NCBI RefSeq assembly: GCF_905187505.1
Contig: NZ_CAJJIC010000021.1
Location: forward strand, 1-26,928
Origin: an uncultured Mailhella sp.
GTDB taxonomy: Bacteria > Desulfobacterota > Desulfovibrionia > Desulfovibrionales > Desulfovibrionaceae
DNA: 26,928 bases
Direction: 5' to 3'
The first letter of the stretch is position 1. Every line of letters starts with the position of its first letter. A model generated the notes under the pieces. The model searched no databases, was not told the DNA's origin, and saw nothing but the letters and a program-made list of their open reading frames with translations. Shown one piece after another: positions 7,026-14,438 of this stretch. The position numbers and the translations under genes were made by a program.

Positions 7026-8015
7026 ATGAAGAACCTGATGAAAGCCGTCGCCGTGGCCCTGCTTGCCGCCGGACTCCTCAATCCCTGTTTTTCGGAGGCT
7101 GCTCCCCAGAAGATCAAGGCCATAAGCGGCACCGTGGGCGGCGTGTGGTTCGTCGGCCAGGGAGCCATGGGCAAGGCGCTCACCAAGGCCTTTCCCGGCC
7201 TTGAGTACAATCTCGTCGCCGGAGGCTCCGTGGGAAATCCCATCCGCATAGACAAGAAGGACGGCGACATCTCCATTACGCAGAGAACCAACAGCATCGC
7301 GGCGCAGGTGCCGTCCGACCCCTACAAAAAGAAGCTGAACGACGTCCGGTCCCTCGGCGTCATCGGCGACAGCACGCCGCTCAGCATCGTGGTGCGCGAC
7401 GATTTTCCCGTATACACGCTCGATGATCTTGCGCAGAAGAAGCTGGCAGTGCGTCTGGCCACCGGCCCCAACGGAACGACCAGTCAGTCCTTCGGCAAAT
7501 GGGCGCTTGAAGCCTACGGCATCACCCTCAAGGACATCCAGTCCTGGGGCGGCCGCATCTTCACCAACAACTACGACGACGTCAGCAACATGGTCAAGGA
7601 CGGACAGATTGACATGTTCTTCTTTGTCGGTCCCGGCGAAGCGGGCTGGATTCGCGATGCCTCCATCGGCGTCAAGCTGCGCTTCATCCCCATTCCCGCG
7701 GACAAGGCGGCCGTGCTTCAGGAAAAGTACGGTCTTGCGCCCGACGTGCATGAGGCCTCCAAGTACGGCGGCGAGCTGAGCGGCGGCAAGGACGTTCCCA
7801 CGGTGGGCGACACTTCCGAGTTCATCGTTCGTGCGGACATGGCCGAGCAGGACGTGTACGACATACTCAAGGCCTGCTTCGACAACTGGAACGACGTGGT
7901 TCTCGCCTATCCCGTATGGAAGACCTTCACCAGAGAGAACGCATGGAAGAATCCCGGCTTTCCTCTGCACCCCGGAGCCGAGCGCTTTTACCGGGAATTC
8001 GGCGGCATGAAGTAG
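7026..8015 (+). CDS. TAXI family TRAP transporter solute-binding protein
   Basis: This 329-residue secreted protein has a typical signal peptide (MKNLMK, then a hydrophobic stretch to about residue 25, ending near FSEAAP). The mature start carries the family pattern IKAISGTVGGVWFVGQGAMGK, with the Gly-rich turn common to TAXI proteins, followed by an AGGSVGN motif and a periplasmic-binding fold. The start at 7026 has AAAGGAG (7012-7018). It should bind the substrate in the periplasm and pass it to the fused permease at 4208-6082. TAXI proteins usually bind dicarboxylates or amino acids; the substrate here cannot be read from sequence. A stem-loop lies upstream and a terminator-like element downstream, so this gene may be expressed at its own level within the operon. 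Confidence 0.95.
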   Translation: MKNLMKAVAVALLAAGLLNPCFSEAAPQKIKAISGTVGGVWFVGQGAMGKALTKAFPGLEYNLVAGGSVGNPIRIDKKDGDISITQRTNSIAAQVPSDPYKKKLNDVRSLGVIGDSTPLSIVVRDDFPVYTLDDLAQKKLAVRLATGPNGTTSQSFGKWALEAYGITLKDIQSWGGRIFTNNYDDVSNMVKDGQIDMFFFVGPGEAGWIRDASIGVKLRFIPIPADKAAVLQEKYGLAPDVHEASKYGGELSGGKDVPTVGDTSEFIVRADMAEQDVYDILKACFDNWNDVVLAYPVWKTFTRENAWKNPGFPLHPGAERFYREFGGMK

Positions 8016-8024
8016 AACCGTTCG

Positions 8025-8063
8025 GGCGGGGTCACGGCTTTTTTCTGCGATCCCGCCTTTTTT
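8025..8063 (+). terminator. Internal terminator or attenuator after the TAXI gene
   Basis: GGCGGGGTC (8025-8033) can pair with GATCCCGCC (8049-8057), with one G-U pair and a 15-base loop, and T6 (8058-8063) follows. The next gene of the same operon starts at 8095. A partial terminator here would reduce expression of OYE-2, AHS-3 and OYE-3 relative to the transporter. Confidence 0.65.
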
Positions 8064-8094
8064 GTACCCTTTTTTCGACGAACCGAGGAATCCC

Positions 8095-10029
8095 ATGGCC
8101 TTCGACGCTCTTTTTCAGCCCATATCCATAGGCTCTCTGACGCTTCCCAACCGCATCATCATGTCCTCCATGTCCACCCGCATGGCCAGAACCGGGGGGG
8201 GCATGACCGACAGACTCATTGCCCACTACCGCCGCCGCGCCCGCGGAGGGGCGGCGCTCATCACCGTTGAGCTTGCCGACGTTCATCCCCTGATGCCGCA
8301 TCTTCGTCAGACGCTCTGGCTGCACAACGATGCCGCCGTGGCGGCCATGCGTCCCCTTACCGACGCCATACACGAAGAAGGGGCCGGAGCCTCCATTCAG
8401 ATAGGCGTGTTCTTCCGTCCCGCCATGGCAGGGCTGTGCCAGTACACGTCCTCGCTCAGGAGCCCGGAAGCTCTGCCTCACGCCCAGGAGCTGACGACCC
8501 TCGAACTTGACCGGCTCGGCGACGTCATTGCCATGGGGTGCCTTCGGGCCAGGCAGGCGGGCTATGACGCCGTGGAACTGCACGGCGTGCATGGAAGCAT
8601 CATGGAGGAATTTCTTTCTCCCTACTGGAACAGGCGTACCGACCGCTACGGAGGCTCGCGGGAAAACCGCATGCGCTTTCCTCTGGAAGTGCTGGAAAAG
8701 ACCCGGCGTCTCGTGGGCGAGGAGTTTCCCGTCATCTTCCGCATCTGCGGATCCGAGTTCCACCCGGAGGGGAGCACGGTGGAAGACGCCGCCGCCTTTG
8801 CCGCGGCTGCGGAAGAACGGGGACTGAACGCCATATCCCTTTCCGGCGGCATCGGGCATATCGATCATCTGGCCATTTCCGCATCCTATGAAAAGCGCGG
8901 AATGCTTCTGCCTGCCGCCCGCGCCGTCAGGGAGCACTGCCGCATTCCCGTCATCGTGGCCAATGCCCTCACGCCGCAGATGGCCTGCAACGCCGTGGAA
9001 CAAGGCGACGCCGACATCATTGCCCTCGGCCGTCCGCTGCTTGTCGATCCCGACTGGCCTCGGAAAATGCGGGAGGGCCGCGTGGAGGAAATCCGTCCGT
9101 GCATCCGCTGCAATCAGGGCTGCATGGGCGGCCTGCGGGACCCTTCGCAGCCGCACATTCTCTGCCTTTCCAATCCGCAGATGGGAAGACTCATGCAGGA
9201 TGAGCCGCCGGCCTCGGAACATCCTCTGAACATCGTGGTGGCGGGCGGCGGTCCCGCAGGCTGCGAGTTCGCCTGTACGGCCGCGCAGCGCGGGCATCAT
9301 GTCACGCTGCTGGAGCGGGAAGGGCGTCTCGGCGGACAGTTCCGTCTGGCTGCCGTGCCTCCGGGAAAGGGCGATTTTCAGGCGCTGAGCGACTATTTCG
9401 AGGTGGTGCTTCCCCGCATGGGCGTGGAGGTGCGCCTGAATGCGGAAGCGACGGCGGAGTCTGTGGGGGCGTGCCATGCCGATCTTGTCGTCGTTGCCGC
9501 GGGGTCGGAGCCCTCGGTGCCTCCCGTTCCCGGCATGGATCTGCCTCATGTCTGCCTGGCGGCGGACGTGCTGAAGGGCACCGCGGAGCCGAAGGGCTCC
9601 GTGGTGGTGCTCGGCGGCGGCGCCACGGGGCTTGAAACCGCGCACCTGCTTGCGGAGCGCGGACGGAGCGTGACGGTGGTGGATCTGCTTCAGGAATTCG
9701 GCCGCGACATCGTTGCCCATGTGGGCGTGCGGGAAAAGCTCCTGCGCCTTCTGGAAGAGGCGGGCGTGACGTTCATGCCCCGCATGCGCGTGAAGGCCGT
9801 CACCGCCGAAGGCGTGGTGCTGGACGACCGTCCGCTGTTCGGCGGAGGGCGGACGCAGCTTGTGCCTGCGGACAGCGTGGTTGTGGCCATGGGGCAGCGG
9901 CCTGCCGTCGCGCTGCTTCGGGAGCTCGAGGCCGCGGGCATCCGATGCGTGGCGCTGGGAGACTGCGCCAGACCAGGAAACGCGCTTGCGGCCATGCATG
10001 ACGCGTATGACCTTGCGCTTTCCCTGTAG
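8095..10029 (+). CDS. Fe-S flavoenzyme of the 2,4-dienoyl-CoA reductase/BaiH type, OYE-2
   Basis: This 644-residue protein has an FMN TIM barrel (1-340), a 4Fe-4S motif and a C-terminal FAD/NAD(P)H domain pair (from about 378, with VVAGGGPAG and later VVVLGGGATG dinucleotide-binding turns). The cluster ligands would be Cys336, Cys339, Cys343 and Cys357. The start at 8095 has GAGGAA four bases upstream. Two hallmark positions differ. The QLxHxGR segment is QIGVFFRP (102-109), and HGY is HGS (Ser168), so the usual tyrosine proton donor is missing. GGIGHIDH (251-258) supplies alternative His residues. DRYGGSRENR (183-192) is intact. The fold and cofactors suggest NADH-driven reduction of an unsaturated acid, but the changed active site makes the substrate uncertain. 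It is followed by AHS-3 after 50 bases. Confidence 0.9.
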   Translation: MAFDALFQPISIGSLTLPNRIIMSSMSTRMARTGGGMTDRLIAHYRRRARGGAALITVELADVHPLMPHLRQTLWLHNDAAVAAMRPLTDAIHEEGAGASIQIGVFFRPAMAGLCQYTSSLRSPEALPHAQELTTLELDRLGDVIAMGCLRARQAGYDAVELHGVHGSIMEEFLSPYWNRRTDRYGGSRENRMRFPLEVLEKTRRLVGEEFPVIFRICGSEFHPEGSTVEDAAAFAAAAEERGLNAISLSGGIGHIDHLAISASYEKRGMLLPAARAVREHCRIPVIVANALTPQMACNAVEQGDADIIALGRPLLVDPDWPRKMREGRVEEIRPCIRCNQGCMGGLRDPSQPHILCLSNPQMGRLMQDEPPASEHPLNIVVAGGGPAGCEFACTAAQRGHHVTLLEREGRLGGQFRLAAVPPGKGDFQALSDYFEVVLPRMGVEVRLNAEATAESVGACHADLVVVAAGSEPSVPPVPGMDLPHVCLAADVLKGTAEPKGSVVVLGGGATGLETAHLLAERGRSVTVVDLLQEFGRDIVAHVGVREKLLRLLEEAGVTFMPRMRVKAVTAEGVVLDDRPLFGGGRTQLVPADSVVVAMGQRPAVALLRELEAAGIRCVALGDCARPGNALAAMHDAYDLALSL

Positions 10030-10079
10030 CGTCCCGCGGGAAACGTACGTCGTTCTGCCAAATAACCGAGGAGTGACAC

Positions 10080-10943
10080 ATGGGATATGTTATCGACTTT
10101 CGTATTCGTCCCCCGCATGGAAGCTTTCTGAACAGCGGCATTTTCAAGTGCTGGGACTTCGACAGCCCGGAAACCATGACCGCCATACAGATGGGAAGGC
10201 GCGACATTCCCTCCGCCCGGGCCGGATCCATGGATATGTTCATTCGTGAAATGGATGATGCGGGCATCGTCAAGGCCGTGATCATGGGACGGCGCACCGG
10301 CGACGCCGCGCTCGGCAGCGGCAGCGTGGACAATGCCGAAATCAAGGAGCTCATGGACCGCTATCCCGGGCGCTTCGTGGGCTTTGCGGGCATTGATCCG
10401 ACGGAGGCGGGAGCGCTGGAAGACATTGAGCGCTGTCATGCCTGGGGCTTCAGGGGCGTGAGCGTGGAACCCGCATGGCTCAGGCCCGGCATGTATGCCG
10501 ACGATCCGCGTCTTGATCCGGTCTATTCGCTCTGCAACGAGCTGGGCATGGTGCTCAATCTGACGACGAGCGCCTTTGTCGGGCCGGACATCAGCTACTG
10601 CGAGCCGGTGCACATTCAGCACGTGGCCGCAAAATATCCCCGCATGAACATCGTGGTCACGCACGCCGCCTGGCCGAACGTGGACAAGCTGCTTGGCGTG
10701 TGCCTTGTGTGCATGAACGTCTATATCGCTCCCGACTGCTATTTTTATGTGGAAAACATGCCCTTTGCCGATCAGCTGGTGCGCGCGGGCAACGGATTCA
10801 TGCGCCACAGGATGCTGTTCAACAGCAGCTATCCCGTACGGGGGCTGAAGCAGAGCGTGGAAACGTGGGCCGACAAGGGGCTCGATGCCGACGCCCTGGA
10901 ACGGCAGTACTACTGGAACGCCAAGAGACTCCTTGGCCTGTGA
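10080..10943 (+). CDS. Amidohydrolase-fold protein lacking canonical metal ligands, AHS-3
   Basis: This 287-residue protein is the third Amidohydro_2-like paralogue. The start at 10080 has GAGGAG (10068-10073). The beta-1 motif is IDFRIRPP, with Arg8 and Arg10 at the HxH positions. Beta-5 (MVLNLTTSAFVG) has no His. The FG(S/T)DYP Asp position is Ser250 (FNSSYPV). His195 in VVTHAAWP is kept. GPDISY..PVHIQHVAA (168-184) closely matches AHS-2. The protein sits between OYE-2 and OYE-3, so a reductase and an AHS protein may act in sequence. It is more divergent than AHS-1 and AHS-2 at the C-terminal motif. Its function is not known; a metal-independent lactonase, decarboxylase or hydratase-like role is possible. 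Confidence 0.87.
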   Translation: MGYVIDFRIRPPHGSFLNSGIFKCWDFDSPETMTAIQMGRRDIPSARAGSMDMFIREMDDAGIVKAVIMGRRTGDAALGSGSVDNAEIKELMDRYPGRFVGFAGIDPTEAGALEDIERCHAWGFRGVSVEPAWLRPGMYADDPRLDPVYSLCNELGMVLNLTTSAFVGPDISYCEPVHIQHVAAKYPRMNIVVTHAAWPNVDKLLGVCLVCMNVYIAPDCYFYVENMPFADQLVRAGNGFMRHRMLFNSSYPVRGLKQSVETWADKGLDADALERQYYWNAKRLLGL

Positions 10944-10996
10944 GCCTGTCCGGGGCGGCGCCCTGCCGCCGCCCCGCAGCATACGGAGGCAGCGCG

Positions 10997-12925
10997 ATGG
11001 ACAGACATATGTTTTCTGAGGAAACGCTCATCAACGGCATGAGGCTCAAGAACCGCTTCGTCATGTGCTCCATGGTCACGAACTATGCCGCGAGAAACGG
11101 CGAAGTGACGGATGAGCTGATACGGTATCACGAGGAAAGAGCCCGCGGCGGCTGCGCCATGAACATGCTGGAGGCCACCTACGTTTCCCGCGAGGGCAAC
11201 AGCTATTTTCGCGGCGTGGGCATATCGGACGATGGCCACATTCCGGGCCTGCGGAGGCTTACGGATGCCGTTCATGCCTGCGGAGGCAGGATAGGCGTGC
11301 AGCTCCAGCACGGAGGCAGAACGGCCCGGCCGTCGACCAACGGCCTGCCCATGCTTCTGGTATCCTTCATACCGGGTGTGACGGCGGTGGAGGAGAGCCG
11401 GGAAATGACGACGGACGACATTCGCAGGCTGACGGAAGCCTATGCGCAGGCGGCCGTGCGCGCCGTGAAGGCCGGCTTCGACGCCGTGGAGATTCATGCG
11501 GCGCACGGGTATCTTCTGGCGCAGTTTCTTTCGCCCTTCACCAACCGGCGCGAGGATGAGTACGGCGGCACGCAGGAAAGGCGCATGCGCTTTCCCATGG
11601 AAGTGATGGACGCCGTGCGCAGGGCCGTGGGACCGGAGTTTCCCGTCATCGTGCGTCTGAGCGCGGAAGAGTTCGTGGAGCCGGGGACCACGCTGGAGAG
11701 CGCCGAAGCGGCGGCGCGAATGTTCGTGGAGCACGGGGCGGACGCGCTGAGCGTCAGCGTGGGCACCACGGAAACCAACTGCTACACCATTCCTCCGGCC
11801 TGCATCGCGCCGGGCTGGAACGCCGGCCGTGCCGCCGCCATAGGTCGGGCCGTCGGGCATCGCGTGCCGATCATCGTGGCCGGGAGAATAGGCGATGCCG
11901 AAACGGCGGCGCGCATTCTTGAAGCCGGACAGGCCGATCTCATCGGCCTCGGCAGGGCGCTTTATGCCGATCCGCAGTTTCCGAACCGGGTGCTGGCCGG
12001 AGAAGATCATCTCATTCGTCCGTGCGTGGCCTGCAACGACGGCTGCGTGGGGGCCATGGCCCGTCTTGAGCCCACCTCCTGCGCCGTCAATCCCCGGGCG
12101 GGCCGTGAACATCGCTATCCTGTGGTTCCGGCCGCGCGTCCGAAGAAGGTGCTTGTCGTCGGAGGCGGCATTTCCGGCATGTATGCCGCGCTTGTGGCGG
12201 CACGCCGCGGGCATGCGGTCACTCTGTGGGAGAAGGGCGGCAGGCTGGGCGGACTTTTGAACGTGGCGGCCGTTCCGCCGCACAAGGGCCTGTACCGCGA
12301 GCTCGTGCGCAGCGTGGCCACGCAGCTTGAGGCGCTGGGCGTGAATGTGGAGCTGAACCTGGAGGCGGAAGTCGGGAACATTGCATCCTTCGCGGCCGAT
12401 GCCGTTCTTGTCGCTGCGGGCAGCGAGCCCTTTACGCCCCGGTACGTCAGAGGCTCCTCCTCCGTCTATGCGGAAGACGTGCTGAAGGGAGCTCCGACGG
12501 GCAGAAACGTGATCATTCTCGGCGGCGGCATGGTCGGGTGCGAGACGGCCGAATTTCTTGCCTCACAGGGCAGAAGCGTCACCATCGTGGAATTGAAGAA
12601 CGAAGTTGCGTCCGACATGGAGGCGCGCAGCCGCAGACTTCTTCTTGAACGTCTTTCTTCCCTCAACGTGCGCATGCTTGTCGGAACGCAGGTGTGCGCC
12701 GTAGAAGAGGGAGGCACCGTTTCGGTGATGAATCCGTTCGGCAGAGAGAGGACGATTGCAGGTGCCGACACCGTGGTTTCCGCTTTCGGGTATCGCGCCC
12801 GAACGGAGCTGTACGAGGCGCTGGAGGAACGGGGCGTGGCGTCGCGCCGCATAGGGGACTGCCTGAACGCGGGCAACGTGCGTCTGGCCATGCGCAGCGC
12901 GCTGGAGGCGGCCTTTGCCCTGTGA
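10997..12925 (+). CDS. Fe-S flavoenzyme of the 2,4-dienoyl-CoA reductase/BaiCD type, OYE-3
   Basis: This 642-residue enzyme has an FMN TIM barrel, a 4Fe-4S motif and a C-terminal FAD/NAD(P)H pair. The start at 10997 has GGAGG (10985-10989). It is the most orthodox of the three OYE proteins. It keeps QLQHGGRTA (102-110), the tyrosine of HAAHGYLL (Tyr172), DEYGG.QERR, and the cluster motif CVACNDGC-x11-C of CxxCx3Cx11C form. Dinucleotide-binding turns are VVGGGISG and ILGGGMVG. Members of this group reduce enoyl or dienoyl groups, including steroid and bile-acid enones and cinnamate-like acids. It ends the long operon, and strong hairpins follow. It probably catalyses a C=C reduction step in the pathway fed by the TRAP system. 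Confidence 0.93.
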   Translation: MDRHMFSEETLINGMRLKNRFVMCSMVTNYAARNGEVTDELIRYHEERARGGCAMNMLEATYVSREGNSYFRGVGISDDGHIPGLRRLTDAVHACGGRIGVQLQHGGRTARPSTNGLPMLLVSFIPGVTAVEESREMTTDDIRRLTEAYAQAAVRAVKAGFDAVEIHAAHGYLLAQFLSPFTNRREDEYGGTQERRMRFPMEVMDAVRRAVGPEFPVIVRLSAEEFVEPGTTLESAEAAARMFVEHGADALSVSVGTTETNCYTIPPACIAPGWNAGRAAAIGRAVGHRVPIIVAGRIGDAETAARILEAGQADLIGLGRALYADPQFPNRVLAGEDHLIRPCVACNDGCVGAMARLEPTSCAVNPRAGREHRYPVVPAARPKKVLVVGGGISGMYAALVAARRGHAVTLWEKGGRLGGLLNVAAVPPHKGLYRELVRSVATQLEALGVNVELNLEAEVGNIASFAADAVLVAAGSEPFTPRYVRGSSSVYAEDVLKGAPTGRNVIILGGGMVGCETAEFLASQGRSVTIVELKNEVASDMEARSRRLLLERLSSLNVRMLVGTQVCAVEEGGTVSVMNPFGRERTIAGADTVVSAFGYRARTELYEALEERGVASRRIGDCLNAGNVRLAMRSALEAAFAL

Positions 12926-12944
12926 GACCGTCGAAGAACCGCCG

Positions 12945-13056
12945 GCCCCGGAAATCGCCCGATGCCGGGGCAGTGCCGGAAAAGGACGCGGCGCTTTTCC
13001 CGGGGCGGAGAGAGCGGCAGCAGAAACGGGGGGCGTGTTCGTCGCGCCCCCCGTTT
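12945..13056. terminator. Convergent terminator region with three hairpins
   Basis: Between the convergent OYE-3 and malic enzyme genes lie three stem-loops: GCCCCGG/CCGGGGC (12945-12971), GGAAAAG/CTTTTCC (12978-13000) and a 12-bp stem AAACGGGGGGCG/CGCCCCCCGTTT (13024-13056). The last has A and T ends and could work in both directions, though its T-run is only three bases. No gene is seen between 12926 and 13098. Confidence 0.65.
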
Positions 13057-13098
13057 CCTGCATGGGGAATGTCGTTTTGCCGCCGATGCAGGCGGAAC

Positions 13099-14406
13099 TT
13101 ATTCCAGATTCATCATGGCGTGCACGCGCTGCTGCACGTTGTGGATGCGCGCTTTGAGCGCGGCCCTGTAGCGTTCGGGGTCGTGCAGGACATGAGCGGC
13201 AACGCCGCTTTCCATGGCGGCCTGCGCCACGGCAGGCGCGATCCGTTCCATGAGCCTGGGATCAAAGGGCTTGGGAAGAAGGTATTCCCTGCCGAAGGAA
13301 AAGTGCCGGCCTCCGTAGGCTGCGGCGACCTCTTCAGGAACAGGCTCGCGGGCGAGCATGGCTATGGCATGGGCGGCGGCAAGTTCCATGGACGGGGTTA
13401 TGGACGAGGCCTGTATGTCGAGCACGCCGCGCATGAGGAAGGGGAAGGCGGACACGTTGTTGATCTGATTGGGCAGGTCGGAACGGCCGGTTCCCATGAC
13501 GGCGTCCGGTCGCGCGGCCTTTGCCTCTTCGGCGCTTATTTCCGGTTCGGGATTGGCGCAGGCGAAAATGACGGGAGAGGGGGCCATGTTCCTTATCATC
13601 TCTCCGGTGACGATGTTTCCCGCAGCCATGCCGAGAAAGACGTCGGCTCCGGTCAGGGCTTCGGCAGGCGACATGTCGCCGGGCTGCGCGAAGGCCGCCT
13701 TGTAGGGATTCAGATCCTCTCTTCCCTCATGCAAGCATCCTTTTGAGTCGAACATCCGTATGTTGCGCTTCTGGATGCCGAGGGACAGAAAGAGTCTGGC
13801 GCAGGCAATGCCTGCGGCTCCGGCGCCGGCGACGACGACCACGGTTTCCGCCGGAGTCCGGCCGGTGAGATGCAGGGCGTTGATGAGCGCCGCTCCCGTG
13901 ACGATGGCCGATCCGTGCTGATCGTCGTGATAAATGGGGATGTTCATCCGGGAACGGAGCGTTTCCTCGATGTAGAAGCACTCGGGCGCCTTGATGTCCT
14001 CCAGGTGTATGCCGCCGAAGGTAGGGGAAAGCGCCGTGACGGTTTCTATGAACTTGTCGGGGTCCCTGATGTCGAGCTCAAGATCGTAGACGTTGATGTC
14101 GGCGAAGAACTTGTAGAGCATGCTCTTGCCTTCCATGACCGGCTTTCCCGCCAGCGGCCCGATGTCTCCGAGACCGAGAATGGCGCTTCCGTTGGTGATC
14201 ATGGCCAGAAGATTGTTTCGTCCGGTATAGGCCGAAGCATGATCCGGGTGATCGACGATGTCCTTGCAGGCGCAGGCGACGCCCGGGGTATAGGCCAGAG
14301 AAAGAGACTGCTGTGAAAAACACGGCTTGGTAGGAAGCACTTCCAGCTTTCCCGGAACGGGCATGCTGTGATAGGCAAGGGCCTTTTCCGCCAGAGAGGG
14401 AGCCAT
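13099..14406 (-). CDS. NAD(P)-dependent malic enzyme
   Basis: This 435-residue cytosolic enzyme converts malate to pyruvate and CO2 with reduction of NAD(P). It is the short bacterial form, without the phosphotransacetylase-like extension of MaeB. Signature segments include SLAYTPGVA near residue 36, ITNGSAILGLGDIGPLAG with the catalytic region, HLEDIKAPECF and IPIYHDDQHGSAIV for metal and substrate binding, and the AGAGAAGIA dinucleotide turn. The start at 14406 has GGAGGA seven bases upstream. It is last in the minus-strand set tctA-tctB-tctC-prpD-maeB, 32 bases after prpD. This suggests that the imported carboxylate is converted to malate or a close relative and drained to pyruvate. Identification is secure; cofactor preference is not. 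Confidence 0.95.
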   Translation of the reverse strand: MAPSLAEKALAYHSMPVPGKLEVLPTKPCFSQQSLSLAYTPGVACACKDIVDHPDHASAYTGRNNLLAMITNGSAILGLGDIGPLAGKPVMEGKSMLYKFFADINVYDLELDIRDPDKFIETVTALSPTFGGIHLEDIKAPECFYIEETLRSRMNIPIYHDDQHGSAIVTGAALINALHLTGRTPAETVVVVAGAGAAGIACARLFLSLGIQKRNIRMFDSKGCLHEGREDLNPYKAAFAQPGDMSPAEALTGADVFLGMAAGNIVTGEMIRNMAPSPVIFACANPEPEISAEEAKAARPDAVMGTGRSDLPNQINNVSAFPFLMRGVLDIQASSITPSMELAAAHAIAMLAREPVPEEVAAAYGGRHFSFGREYLLPKPFDPRLMERIAPAVAQAAMESGVAAHVLHDPERYRAALKARIHNVQQRVHAMMNLE

Positions 14407-14438
14407 GGTTTATCCTCCAGTGCTGTTGAGCAGTGAGA

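Noticed and set aside
4184..9999. Very long open frames on the minus strand opposite the TRAP, TAXI and OYE-2 genes
   Set aside because: They mirror real plus-strand genes, have low-complexity His/Gly/Arg-rich products without family motifs, and lack ribosome sites. They result from high GC at third codon positions.
12694..13746. Plus-strand frame spanning the end of OYE-3 and the malic enzyme
   Set aside because: It runs through the convergent terminator hairpins and opposite the conserved malic enzyme core, so it is a shadow frame.
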